Shown one piece after another: positions 56,779 through 64,000 of a stretch of DNA of 64,000 nt (its first letter is position 1; every line of letters starts with the position of its first letter). The notes beneath the pieces are model-generated. The model was not told the origin of the DNA. It did not search any database and saw only the letters and a program-made list of their open reading frames with translations. This DNA comes from Candidatus Obscuribacterales bacterium. GTDB taxonomy: Bacteria > Cyanobacteriota > Vampirovibrionia > Obscuribacterales > Obscuribacteraceae. The position numbers and the translations under genes are program-made. The stretch is taken from assembly GCA_019637435.1 (NCBI GenBank), contig JAHBVO010000002.1, positions 1,731,294-1,795,293 of the forward strand. The letters are read 5' to 3'.

Positions 56779-57830
56779 ATCTCTTTCGCAAGCGCATACC
56801 ACGTTCCAGGTCCCTTGCCAAAGCGTGCCAATAGTCTTCGCTGAACCAGTTCGTTAAGGCGAACCTTGATGGTGCTTCGGCTTTCACCGGTTAGATTTTC
56901 AATATCGGACGTCTTCACACGCCCGTGCTCGCGTACAAGCTCTAAAATTCGCACAGAAAGCGCTGGCATCTCGCCTTCGAAAATACGTTCTCTCGAAAGT
57001 TTTAGTTCCAAGTTTGCTTTTTGTTTTTGCATCGCCTGCAGAAAGAAGTGAAACCACGGATCCCAATCAGGCTTGTCTGATTCCAGCGTCGCTTGAGTTC
57101 TTCTAAGTGCGAGGTAATACGACTCCTTATTCGACTCAATAACACTTTCCAACGAACTATATGGCGCATAGGCATAGCCTTTCTTGAGCAGCATTAGCGT
57201 AGTGAGAACACGCGAAAGGCGGCCATTTCCATCTTGGAACGGATGAACTGCAAGAAAAACTGCTACGAATGCCGCTGTAACCAAAAGTGGATGCACTGCG
57301 CCCACATCAAACATCTCGTTAGTCCACGAGATAATTTCCGTCATTTTGTACGGCGTATCGAAGGGCGTTGCCGTTTTGAACACCACGCCCAGGCTCTCAC
57401 CGTTTGGTCCGAAGGCTTCAACGTTGTTTGGTAATGTCTTGTAGTTGCCTCTATGTCGATCGTCCTTGCGACTGTACTTCAATAGATCTCGATGCAATTG
57501 CTTAATGTGATTCTCAGTTAGAGGAATTTGTTGCCAGCTCTCAAAGACGGTATCCATTACATCTGAATAACCAGCCACTTCCTGTTCGTCTCTTGACCGG
57601 AAAGATGTCCTCTGGATGCCGGCCAGAAGCGCTTCAACTTGCTCATCGGAAAGCGCTGCCCCTTCGATTCGCGTTGACGAACCAATGCTTTCAATGGTGG
57701 CAATGTGTTTCAGGGCGGCCAGTCGTTCAGGTGATATGTTGGATAAAGATCGCCAGGCCCCTTTAAACTCGTCCAGTTCTGCAACCAGGCGCAAAATTTC
57801 GAGAGTGGGTCGAAAATGTTCCAGTCTCAA
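56775..57830 (-). CDS. Fic-domain adenylyltransferase with winged-helix tail
   Basis: A 351-residue Fic protein. The catalytic motif HPFQDGNGRLSR (His196) is intact. An N-terminal inhibitory helix motif S-x-x-x-E-G (Ser52-Glu56-Gly57) marks it as a self-inhibited class II Fic. Residues ~285-345 form a winged-helix (VRILELVREHGRVKTSDIENLTG) likely to bind DNA. Fic enzymes attach AMP to Ser/Thr/Tyr of target proteins. TTG 57830 is the start, with GGGAGA nine bases upstream. The winged helix and the CCAAT iterons at the promoter suggest autoregulation. Confidence 0.9.
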   Translation of the reverse strand: MRLEHFRPTLEILRLVAELDEFKGAWRSLSNISPERLAALKHIATIESIGSSTRIEGAALSDEQVEALLAGIQRTSFRSRDEQEVAGYSDVMDTVFESWQQIPLTENHIKQLHRDLLKYSRKDDRHRGNYKTLPNNVEAFGPNGESLGVVFKTATPFDTPYKMTEIISWTNEMFDVGAVHPLLVTAAFVAVFLAVHPFQDGNGRLSRVLTTLMLLKKGYAYAPYSSLESVIESNKESYYLALRRTQATLESDKPDWDPWFHFFLQAMQKQKANLELKLSRERIFEGEMPALSVRILELVREHGRVKTSDIENLTGESRSTIKVRLNELVQRRLLARFGKGPGTWYALAKEM

Positions 57831-57848
57831 CGGTCAAAATCTCCCTGG

Positions 57849-57902
57849 CCAATTATTTGACCAATAACAGCCAATTATAGCCAATAATGTCCAATAGCGC
57901 AA
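57849..57902 (-). promoter_or_regulatory. fic promoter embedded in phased CCAAT repeats
   Basis: Minus-strand TTGCGC (57897-57902) and TATAAT (57874-57879) are 17 bp apart. Plus-strand CCAAT occurs at 57849, 57861, 57871, 57881 and 57891, so the last four are exactly 10 bp apart. The repeats cover the -10 and the spacer. A dimeric or oligomeric repressor reading one face of the helix is implied. The leader is about 40 nt. Confidence 0.65.
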
Positions 57903-58092
57903 GTGAAACAGCAAAATGCATAACATGAATTGCCACGGCAAAGATTGGGAAATGACAATGTTCTCCCAGCAGTGGCAAAGCTATGAGAATGGCGGGAGGC
58001 TAGTACCATGAGTTTCTTGGATTGCTTGACCGAAATTGATAAATCCAGCTGCGCACTAGCAGAACAAGAGAACGCGGGGCTCGCACTTAGGG

Positions 58093-58803
58093 CTACGTCC
58101 CGCTTACCAAAAGGATTCTGCGGTTCAATAATTGCAGTTCGCGCGTTGGTTGGTCGAGCGACTCAATTTCTTCCAAGAGATCTGACGAAACTCCGATCGC
58201 CTCTTTCAAAACGATCCAGGAAACAATTTCGAGATGCTCGCCGCTCGTTAGTGAGCCACGATAATGGAAGAAGCTTCCAAATTTTGATGGAATGTCGTTG
58301 AGAATTTTTGCGGGAAACTCGCATTCCTTCGGGCATGGTTTGCCGGTTTCTTTGAGCACTTTGAGCGAGTTGCAGAATGATGCGATTTCTTCCGCGCTCT
58401 TCACGGCGTTGGCGAAGACGCCGATCACCAGTTTTGTTGACGGCTCCTGGACGTGTGCGTTTCCCGTGACCTCTTTTGAAACGATGTCGTGCACGAAGTG
58501 AAATTCCGCGTCGTATTCGTTGCCTTCGAGTTGGTGCTCACTGGGCGCGTGGAAGTGGATGCTCTTCAACACGGCGCGCGTCGAGCGAAATTCAACTGAT
58601 GGCAACTTCTTGTTATCGCGTTCGGAAAGTTCGAAGTAGTGGTGCTCGGCGTTCTCAACTACGTGTCCTTTGAATGAGTTCTGGTTGTAGCCGGTTCCTG
58701 CAATTTTGTCTGCAACAGAGAACGCCTCGCGCGCCGTGATGTTAATGGGCGACTGCTGCGTGCCATGAACGGACTCGAGTTTAGCGACTTGAACCTCGCG
58801 CAT
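58093..58803 (-). CDS. Alpha-type carbonic anhydrase (no signal peptide)
   Basis: A 236-residue alpha-class carbonic anhydrase, which hydrates CO2 using zinc. QSPINI is at 17-22, and the three His ligands are His83 and His85 (IHFHAPSEH) and His102 (EFHFVH). The late GSLTS...EIVSWIV segment is the substrate-pocket edge, though the usual Thr-Thr-Pro is Thr-Ser-Gly. Bacterial alpha-CAs are normally exported; here the ORF begins MREVQV with no signal. GGGAG lies nine bases before the ATG. The overlap with a short plus-strand ORF at 58008 is antisense. Confidence 0.85.
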   Translation of the reverse strand: MREVQVAKLESVHGTQQSPINITAREAFSVADKIAGTGYNQNSFKGHVVENAEHHYFELSERDNKKLPSVEFRSTRAVLKSIHFHAPSEHQLEGNEYDAEFHFVHDIVSKEVTGNAHVQEPSTKLVIGVFANAVKSAEEIASFCNSLKVLKETGKPCPKECEFPAKILNDIPSKFGSFFHYRGSLTSGEHLEIVSWIVLKEAIGVSSDLLEEIESLDQPTRELQLLNRRILLVSGT

Positions 58804-58838
58804 ACCTTAGCTCTCCCGAGAGGTGGAAACAATTTCGC

Positions 58839-58844
58839 ATTATA
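58839..58844 (-). promoter_or_regulatory. -10 box before the carbonic anhydrase gene
   Basis: TATAAT on the minus strand lies 36 bp upstream of the start at 58803. No good -35 was found. The rest of the gap 58804-59120 holds no supported gene. Confidence 0.35.
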
Positions 58845-59120
58845 CGCCATGCGAAACCCAACTTACGTCACCCATCTTTGCAATAATGCGGCGTTCGACG
58901 GGGACATCGTGACGACAGCTAATTTCGGTAGTTGATTAAAGACCGCACGCAGAGAGAAGAGATTCTAAGCGGTTACTGAACAAGCCTGCTTTCTTGCCGA
59001 GGAAAACAACTTTCCGTTCCGGAGAAGCCCGTTGACGGCTGTCTGGGAACGTTTTGGTTTTAGACGGGCTCTGTCTGGTAAGATGGAGCTTTGAACGCGA
59101 TACTACCTGAATTTGATGTG

Positions 59121-59456
59121 ATGAGCCTGAGACAATTGGCACTGTCGAAAAAGAAACCACACGAAGTCAAGCCACTTAGTGATACCAGTCGCGAAGCAGA
59201 ACAGGTGCAATTGGCAATATTGCGCAAAAAATCGGCTGCCGAGAAACTGAAGATGGTCTGCGCCATGAATGATACGATGCGGACGCTCATGATGAGCGGA
59301 ATTGCGCTTAGGCATCCGGAGCTTAATGAAGAGCAGTGTCGCCGCAAATTAATGGATCAAGTTTTAGGCGAGGCTCTCGCGGAGACAGTATACGGTCCTC
59401 CAAATTATTCAATCAGTGAGGAACCCCCACTAGAAAAACGATTGCTCGATGAATGA
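59121..59456 (+). CDS. Small partner of a nucleotidyltransferase pair
   Basis: A 111-residue basic helical protein. It matches a widespread small family that precedes a nucleotidyltransferase gene: SREAEQVQLAILRKKSAAEKLKM, then MRTLMMSGIALRHPELNEEQ and the (K/R)LMDQVLGE end. Its stop overlaps the next gene by eight bases, so coupling is likely. ATG 59121 is used; TTG 59091 would add ten residues. No ribosome site is clear. Toxin-antitoxin-like or phage-defence behaviour is inferred only from the gene pair. Confidence 0.7.
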   Translation: MSLRQLALSKKKPHEVKPLSDTSREAEQVQLAILRKKSAAEKLKMVCAMNDTMRTLMMSGIALRHPELNEEQCRRKLMDQVLGEALAETVYGPPNYSISEEPPLEKRLLDE

Positions 59457-60018
59457 CGATATCTCAGTCGCACTTAAGGTTGTTCGGGTTTTAGAGCGTC
59501 TGGAAGTTCCATATTTGATTGGAGGATCGCTTGCTAGCTCAACTCATGGTCTGGCCAGGGCTACGGCCAATGCTGATATTCCTGCAGACCTGAAAACCGA
59601 TCACGTAGACGAATTCGTAGCAGCTCTGGAGGCGGATTTCTACGTGTCGAAGGATTCCGCTCTCCAGGCAATCAGTCGATGTTCTAGTTTCAATCTCATC
59701 GATTACTCGACTGGTTTTAAGGTAGACATTTTCATTCCAAGGAATCGAAATTTCGATCGAATGCAACTTTCGAATAGAGTACAGATCGCAGTCTCAGACG
59801 ATGACATGGCATTCTTTGCCAGTCCGGAAGATACAATTATTGCCAAACTCGAATGGTACAGAGCAGGAGAAGAAGTATCAGATCGTCAGTGGAACGATAT
59901 TAGTGGCGTGATCAAATTACAGGGAGCTAACTTGAACCTGGAGTATATGCAAGACAGGGCAAAAGAGCTTGGAATTTCTGATTTGCTTGATCGAGTTCTT
60001 GAGCAAGCTGGCGATTGA
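59449..60018 (+). CDS. AbiEii/MNT-like nucleotidyltransferase
   Basis: A 189-residue protein of the minimal nucleotidyltransferase superfamily. YLIGGSLASSTHGLARAT then NADIPADL is the G-G-S...D-x-D-type loop, although the second catalytic acid is replaced (A-D-I) and only one Asp is clear there. FKVDIFIP supplies the third acidic residue. The downstream ISGVIKLQ helix is typical. It overlaps the upstream small gene by eight bases. Possibly an NTase toxin of the AbiE/MNT type, or an inactive homolog. Confidence 0.78.
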   Translation: MNDDISVALKVVRVLERLEVPYLIGGSLASSTHGLARATANADIPADLKTDHVDEFVAALEADFYVSKDSALQAISRCSSFNLIDYSTGFKVDIFIPRNRNFDRMQLSNRVQIAVSDDDMAFFASPEDTIIAKLEWYRAGEEVSDRQWNDISGVIKLQGANLNLEYMQDRAKELGISDLLDRVLEQAGD

Positions 60019-60151
60019 CAGTCGTAGTCAAAGAGCATTGCGTCAAACTCGGGCGGCACTTCAACGTGACACCGGCGCTGTTTCTTCCGAAAGTCCACGC
60101 TTAAGTGACAGTAACAATTTCGCTGGCGTGATAGTAATTATGTATGCCCGG

Positions 60152-60715
60152 TCACATGGTTGAAGAGGGTTTTCGTGATGCGCTTGGCTTATCCACAAGC
60201 CACGGTGCTTCACCTTTTCGAGGACCAGCTACGAGTAATCCATACGGGTACTCGGGCGTAGGCTTTCCACTGTAAATCAAGCTCGAAGTCAGATATTTAT
60301 TTCCATTTACTGGTGCGTGCGCTTTTAGTTCAAGGTCGATACCGTTCGCAAGTGCTTGCTGGAAAACCCAGATTAGCCTCTTGTTGACCTGACTTTGCTC
60401 ATGACCGAGGGCGCCGCAACCTGATGTTCCTATCAGAGCCACCGGCATTTCGCTTGAGGAGACTATGAGTTCGCACTCGCTGTTTTTTAATTGTATTGCA
60501 AGACTGTTTGTATCCGGAGTTGGAAAAAACTTGCACCGACAAACTATTTTCTTTATGTTGCTAGCATTCCGCTTGTCCATCAGGCTCTGTAGTTCAACCC
60601 AGGATATCTGGCGCGGTGCTATTGGACGAGATGTACCATACATGATTCCGCTCGCCGTGGCGAGCGCCGCCGCGAGGCATCCGAGATGGAGTACTTTAAG
60701 GGACGTCGTCTTCAT
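60152..60715 (-). CDS. Exported or anchored protein, unknown
   Basis: A 187-residue protein with an N-terminal hydrophobic stretch (LHLGCLAAALATASGIMY) that could be a signal or an anchor. Two to three cysteines (CRC, SGCGAL) lie in the mature part. The Ser/Pro-rich C-terminus is short. ATG 60715, weak ribosome site. No family recognised. Confidence 0.6.
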   Translation of the reverse strand: MKTTSLKVLHLGCLAAALATASGIMYGTSRPIAPRQISWVELQSLMDKRNASNIKKIVCRCKFFPTPDTNSLAIQLKNSECELIVSSSEMPVALIGTSGCGALGHEQSQVNKRLIWVFQQALANGIDLELKAHAPVNGNKYLTSSLIYSGKPTPEYPYGLLVAGPRKGEAPWLVDKPSASRKPSSTM

Positions 60716-60880
60716 GTGCTGATCATAACACCGGCTAAGCAGAGTTCAATTACCTAGCATCTTCACACCTTTTACGGACTTGTTCTGGCTACCGTAGGAA
60801 CCCCACTCCGTGCGCAACCAATAAACAACTTCGTAACATCTGCCGATGTATCATCGTACCGGTGTAGTGGTCAGGAGAGC

Positions 60881-61639
60881 ATGAACATGGGCGTTGAATA
60901 TAGACATGGCTTTGCAGTAGCTGATTTGAATTGGCTTCCCAAAACAGAGAAAGAGTTTGAAACTATCGAAAAGAAAGTTTCCGAGGTATTAGCTAAATGG
61001 GGCATCGTGCAAGATTGCGTCGAAAAGAGAACCGGCACGAAGCGATTGTGTAATCTGGATAAAAACGGAGACGTCGGAAAGTGGAAAGAAAAAAATCAAT
61101 TGCTTCGCAAAGGCGTGCCACCACTTTTTGAACAAGAGCGTCGCATCGATTGGAAGCCCGCCGAGGACTCGAAATCTGTACAGCAAATTGGCGGTCGCGA
61201 TTTCGAATACAACGGCGTTGAGAAGACCCCGGAGATTCAGTGGGTTCACCTGCAGCTCGGACCGAATTTCAAAATCTTCGACGATCCATATGAAATGTTC
61301 GAAATTGATGAGACAGAACAGTTTCAGTGCGCTGACTGTGGCGAAACTGCAGAGGAAATAGATGATCCATGGATGCCTGCCATGATCGAGCATGGTAACA
61401 TCTGCCCCTCGGTCTGCGACTGTGGTGGCACAATTAAGCCGGCCACTAAAAGAGTTAAACCAAGTCGGGACAATCAGGCACCAGACATCTCGGTTTGGAA
61501 AGCCGCATTGTTCATCGACTTCGGTAAGTGTCATCCGAAAACCGTCGTGTGGAGCGGTCGAATGCAAAGCCGAGACTTCCTTCTCGATCTCGAAAATGCG
61601 TTTGGAACATCATTAGTCGAGTTCGGTTCCTGGCACTAG
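60881..61639 (+). CDS. Zinc-ribbon protein, unknown
   Basis: A 252-residue soluble protein. AGGAGAG lies just before ATG 60881. The N-terminal ~130 residues are alpha/beta. A zinc ribbon follows with CADC at ~149-152 and CPSVCDCGG near 175-183. The C-terminal alpha/beta part includes IDFGKCHPKTVVW. The layout suggests a protein-binding adaptor; no family is recognised. A strong stem-loop follows the stop. Confidence 0.65.
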   Translation: MNMGVEYRHGFAVADLNWLPKTEKEFETIEKKVSEVLAKWGIVQDCVEKRTGTKRLCNLDKNGDVGKWKEKNQLLRKGVPPLFEQERRIDWKPAEDSKSVQQIGGRDFEYNGVEKTPEIQWVHLQLGPNFKIFDDPYEMFEIDETEQFQCADCGETAEEIDDPWMPAMIEHGNICPSVCDCGGTIKPATKRVKPSRDNQAPDISVWKAALFIDFGKCHPKTVVWSGRMQSRDFLLDLENAFGTSLVEFGSWH

Positions 61640-61673
61640 ATCGGCGAAACTACACCTCGATTTGCATACAAAC

Positions 61674-61704
61674 TGTCCCTAACCGTTTCAAACGGCTAGG
61701 GACA
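61674..61704. terminator. Bidirectional stem-loop terminator
   Basis: TGTCCCTA (61674-61681) and TAGGGACA (61697-61704) form a perfect 8-bp stem, continued after one mismatch by CCGTTT/AAACGG. It sits between the convergent genes ending at 61639 and 61736. The T-runs on each side are short, so termination may be partial. Confidence 0.6.
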
Positions 61705-61735
61705 TACGTTTGGCTTCTGGACCTTGTGTCGACGC

Positions 61736-62641
61736 CTAAGAGACTTTCACGGGTGCTGGTACAACCTTGCTTAAGAACTCGCTGATTAGCTCGCCAATCT
61801 CTTGACCAAACTCTTCGAGGGCAAAGTGACCAGTTTCAAATAAATGGAACTCCAGATTCTTCAAATCGCGCTTGTAAGGCTCAGCTCCAGCGGCAGGAAA
61901 AATTTGGTCGTTCTTGCCCCAAACGATTAGCATTGGCGGTTGATGGGTTCGGAAATACTCCTGCCACCGCGGGTAGTGCGGGGGATTAGAGCCGTAGCTA
62001 TACAAAAGTTCGAGTTGAATCTCTGCGTTGCCCGGTCTATCCAGACCTGCCTGATCGTGAATCCACCCGTCCGGGCTGATGGCTTCCAGGTTTTGTGCGC
62101 CGGTTTGATATTGCCACTTTGTGGCTTCGAGTGCGACTAAGGGAACTAGTGGATTTGCGTTAGCTGCGGATTTGTCTTTCCAATATTCTTTAATAGGCTT
62201 CCAGAAATCGTTGTCGATGCCTTCGTCGTATGCGTTACCGTTTTGAACAACAATCGCCTGAATGCGCTCGGGGTGTTTAGCCGCAATGCGATAACCAATT
62301 GGCGCGCCGTAATCCATTACATACATCGAGAACTTCGAGAGTTTCAATGCCTCGGTGAACTTGTCCATGATGTTCGCGAGATTGTCGAAACTGTATTCGA
62401 ACTCCTTGACGGACGGCATTGAACTCTGTCCGAAACCGGGATAATCAGGCGCGACCACGTGAAACTTCTGCGCGAGCATCGGAATCAAATTTCTGAACAT
62501 ATGCGAGTCTGTTGGAAAACCGTGCAGCAAAACTATCGTCGGCGAATTTTTATCGCCAGCTTCGCGGTAGAAGATATCCAGTTTTTCAATCTTGACTGTG
62601 CGATAAAAAACTTTGGTTGGCGACGTTTGATTTTGAGGCAC
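61736..62641 (-). CDS. Alpha/beta hydrolase, epoxide hydrolase/dehalogenase-like
   Basis: A 301-residue alpha/beta hydrolase. HGFPTDSHMF is the oxyanion HGxP region, DYPGFGQS follows, and VMDYGAPIGYR holds Asp as the likely nucleophile in place of Ser. GKNDQIFP carries the acid and ETGHFALEE the catalytic His. An Asp nucleophile points to the epoxide hydrolase or haloalkane dehalogenase group. GTG 62641 is the start because GGGAGA lies six bases upstream; longer readings to 62698 lack a site. Substrate unknown. Confidence 0.85.
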   Translation of the reverse strand: MPQNQTSPTKVFYRTVKIEKLDIFYREAGDKNSPTIVLLHGFPTDSHMFRNLIPMLAQKFHVVAPDYPGFGQSSMPSVKEFEYSFDNLANIMDKFTEALKLSKFSMYVMDYGAPIGYRIAAKHPERIQAIVVQNGNAYDEGIDNDFWKPIKEYWKDKSAANANPLVPLVALEATKWQYQTGAQNLEAISPDGWIHDQAGLDRPGNAEIQLELLYSYGSNPPHYPRWQEYFRTHQPPMLIVWGKNDQIFPAAGAEPYKRDLKNLEFHLFETGHFALEEFGQEIGELISEFLSKVVPAPVKVS

Positions 62642-62959
62642 TTGTATTCTCCCTGGAAAGCGGTAATGCTGCGCCGCGTGGCGATGCAATGCCCGCAACC
62701 GTTTTGTTTGAACAATGTAGGAATTATAGTCGGTTTATGTGCAGATATCTGCTTTGCATCGGATCTATTTTTGGCGTCGTGTGAACGGACTACTTGCCGT
62801 TTGCTCGACGCCTCGTTATCGAATTTCATCAAGACTTCTGTATTTGATGTCGCTCAAAGCCTTGATCAAGAGAGTCTTTTGAACCTATCGTGCTCAGAGA
62901 GGCTTGGAGTTTTGTCTGATATTTTGGAAACAGATTTACAGCCAATTGCTATTCGGAAT
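62642..62959. other. 318-bp intergenic region with palindrome
   Basis: No gene supported. On the minus strand TATAAT at 62723-62728 could drive the hydrolase gene. A perfect 12-bp palindrome GCAGATATCTGC at 62741-62752 lies where the -35 region would be and is a candidate operator. Confidence 0.4.
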
Positions 62960-63394
62960 TCAGGAACTGTATAACTCAATCTGGCATCTGCTCAGATCCA
63001 GTTTCTCAATTGCTTTTTTTACACGTGCCGATATCACGAGCATACAGTCTTCGGTGATGCCGAAATCGTCTACGCCTGGCACACCCGATGGTTTAAGCCA
63101 GGAATATTCTTTTATTCGGGTCACAAGTTCTGGCCAGAGTTCGTCGAATTGATAGTGGTCAGTTTCGACGATCAAATTCTCGCGGGTGAATGTTGCGCCG
63201 CTTGGATTCAGCGAATTGACAGCGTCTTGGAAGGCATCAGTAGCTAGAAAAATACCAACGTCCTGGATGATGTCGTCGAGATAGCCGTAGAGAAAGATGT
63301 AATGCAGTTTCTCGACTCTTGGTGGGCGTGCCTGGAGATTGCCAGTGCATTCTCCCAACATTCCTGGAACTACCGGTTGAAGAGCGTAGAACAT
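62960..63394 (-). CDS. Small soluble protein, unknown
   Basis: A 144-residue protein with ATG 63394 and a modest GGTGATT upstream. Alternating strands and helices with two conserved-looking spots, VVPGMLGECTGN and WPELVTRIKEYSWLKPSGVPGVDDF. The size, acidic balance and place next to broken mobile DNA would fit an immunity protein, but nothing in the sequence proves it. Confidence 0.55.
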   Translation of the reverse strand: MFYALQPVVPGMLGECTGNLQARPPRVEKLHYIFLYGYLDDIIQDVGIFLATDAFQDAVNSLNPSGATFTRENLIVETDHYQFDELWPELVTRIKEYSWLKPSGVPGVDDFGITEDCMLVISARVKKAIEKLDLSRCQIELYSS

Positions 63395-63464
63395 AGAATC
63401 ACCAAAAGCTGAGGGTTAATACAAGTATGGATCGAACCAGTGTCCGTTTCACTATCGATTCGTG

Positions 63465-63722
63465 CTACTTCAGCCAGGATTTCAGCCCGGGTTGCGCGCG
63501 GATGGCTGACAAGATGATTCCAACGTACATCAGTGGCATTTGCCCAGGCGTGGCGCGATATTTGAAAATCCCATAAAGCGCTTCACTCCCGTAGACCTCT
63601 ATGTTTTTCAGCACCAGCACGGCACCACCGGCGGCACTATATTGCTCGCCGTAAAACTGCGTCGCCTTATCAAGCTCATTTACTTTGAACGTCAATTGAA
63701 GTGGACCCGATCCTTGAGACAT
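63465..63722 (-). CDS. Chimeric ORF after truncated IS3 orfB (probably a fragment)
   Basis: An 85-residue reading that begins just after the IS3 orfB tyrosine-rich stretch (in the same frame) and has no similarity to transposases. It has strands such as LQLTFKVNEL and a hydrophobic segment LMYVGIILSAI. The IS sequence ends at about 63726 and this is probably the 3' end of a gene cut by the insertion or a later deletion. No separate ribosome site. Likely not a functional gene. Confidence 0.35.
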   Translation of the reverse strand: MSQGSGPLQLTFKVNELDKATQFYGEQYSAAGGAVLVLKNIEVYGSEALYGIFKYRATPGQMPLMYVGIILSAIRAQPGLKSWLK

Positions 63723-63725
63723 CCT

Positions 63726-63840
63726 GGGCTTGTAGTAGAGCGTAGAGCGGTTGATGTCGAGCAACGCTCAATTTTTCGTGTCCTCTCTCGATTAGGGCTC
63801 GTTTCTCAGAGAGCGAAGCTTTCCGAGCCCCCGTGATAAA
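63726..63840 (-). pseudogene. IS3-family orfB fragment, frameshifted
   Basis: One frame gives EKRALIERGHEKLSV, the start of IS3 OrfB. After a short deletion, another frame gives LLDINRSTLYYKP. Both match consecutive parts of the usual OrfB N-terminus. Everything beyond the YYKP box is missing. Confidence 0.75.
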
Positions 63841-64000
63841 AAATCGTTTTCGACCTTAAGTTGCCCGATCTGTCGATAGAGTTCAGCGGTCTCAACCCCG
63901 CCGTCATCCTTCGGAGCGTTGCCCTTCTCAAATACCTCTCCTGCGCGGTCCAGCAGCTCCTTCTTCCAAGCCGTAATCATGTTGGGATGAACGTCATATT
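63792..64000 (-). mobile_element. IS3-family orfA, 5' end beyond window
   Basis: The minus strand reads YDVHPN then ITAWKKELLDRAGEVFEKG and LYRQIGQLKVENDFLSRGLGKL, the C-terminal half of IS3-type OrfA. It is open to the right edge and stops at 63792. The usual overlap with orfB in another frame is kept. Because orfB is broken, the element cannot move by itself. Confidence 0.8.

Noticed and set aside
58008..58301. 97-codon ORF with a good GGGAGG ribosome site
   Set aside because: Two thirds lies antisense to the carbonic anhydrase gene and has shadow composition; perhaps the start of a truncated gene.

Overview
The window reads like a chromosomal segment of a mid-GC (about 50 %) bacterium with an outer-envelope export system. 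Supporting signs are many Sec signal peptides, one lipoprotein, the MEP isoprenoid enzyme IspG, a YvcK/RapZ-type pair and unusually long alpha-helical proteins. The mix of cyanobacteria-like housekeeping genes with giant unannotatable ORFs resembles non-photosynthetic relatives of Cyanobacteria (Vampirovibrionia/Melainabacteria, e.g. Obscuribacter-like). That placement is inference from gene content; no rRNA or tRNA gene was seen.

Region 1 (1-9.7 kb) is dominated by one minus-strand ORF of at least 2616 codons that runs off the left edge. A divergent exported TPR protein and a membrane-anchored protein follow. Region 2 (9.9-21.8 kb) is mainly housekeeping. It holds a patatin-like lipase, a minus-strand cluster (def, a small CxxC protein, RapZ C-terminal domain, YvcK, then flavin reductase and lipoprotein), a secreted protein, cobU with a UbiA-type prenyltransferase, a YgjP-like metallopeptidase and fabF. 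Region 3 (21.8-27.8 kb) is a second giant protein of 1983 aa with a 7 x 27-bp exact repeat and three tandem 192-residue repeats. Region 4 (28-44 kb) has cysE, an acyl-CoA dehydrogenase with an overlapping small gene, rpe, a secreted protein with a duplicated 57-residue module, a TOPRIM-only protein overlapping a membrane protein, a MATE exporter, a short RadC, ispG and two overlapping sensor histidine kinases without a response regulator. Region 5 (44-54.1 kb) has a truncated hipA, a polytopic membrane protein, a second patatin, secreted proteins, a HExxH metalloprotease, a protein with a VHL-like beta domain, and a glycine-rich/GNAT-like protein.

Region 6 (54.1-64 kb) looks accessory. It has a parDE-type toxin-antitoxin pair with a palindromic operator, a Fic protein controlled by phased CCAAT iterons, a two-gene nucleotidyltransferase module, a cytosolic alpha-carbonic anhydrase, a P460-like cytochrome, and two decayed IS3-family pieces at 55.1 kb and at the right edge.

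The best candidates for an undescribed system are the overlapping TOPRIM/membrane-protein pair (34741-36511), the nucleotidyltransferase pair (59121-60018), the Fic locus with its iterons (56569-57902), and the giant helical proteins. All functional statements rest on motifs read by eye; no database search was possible.
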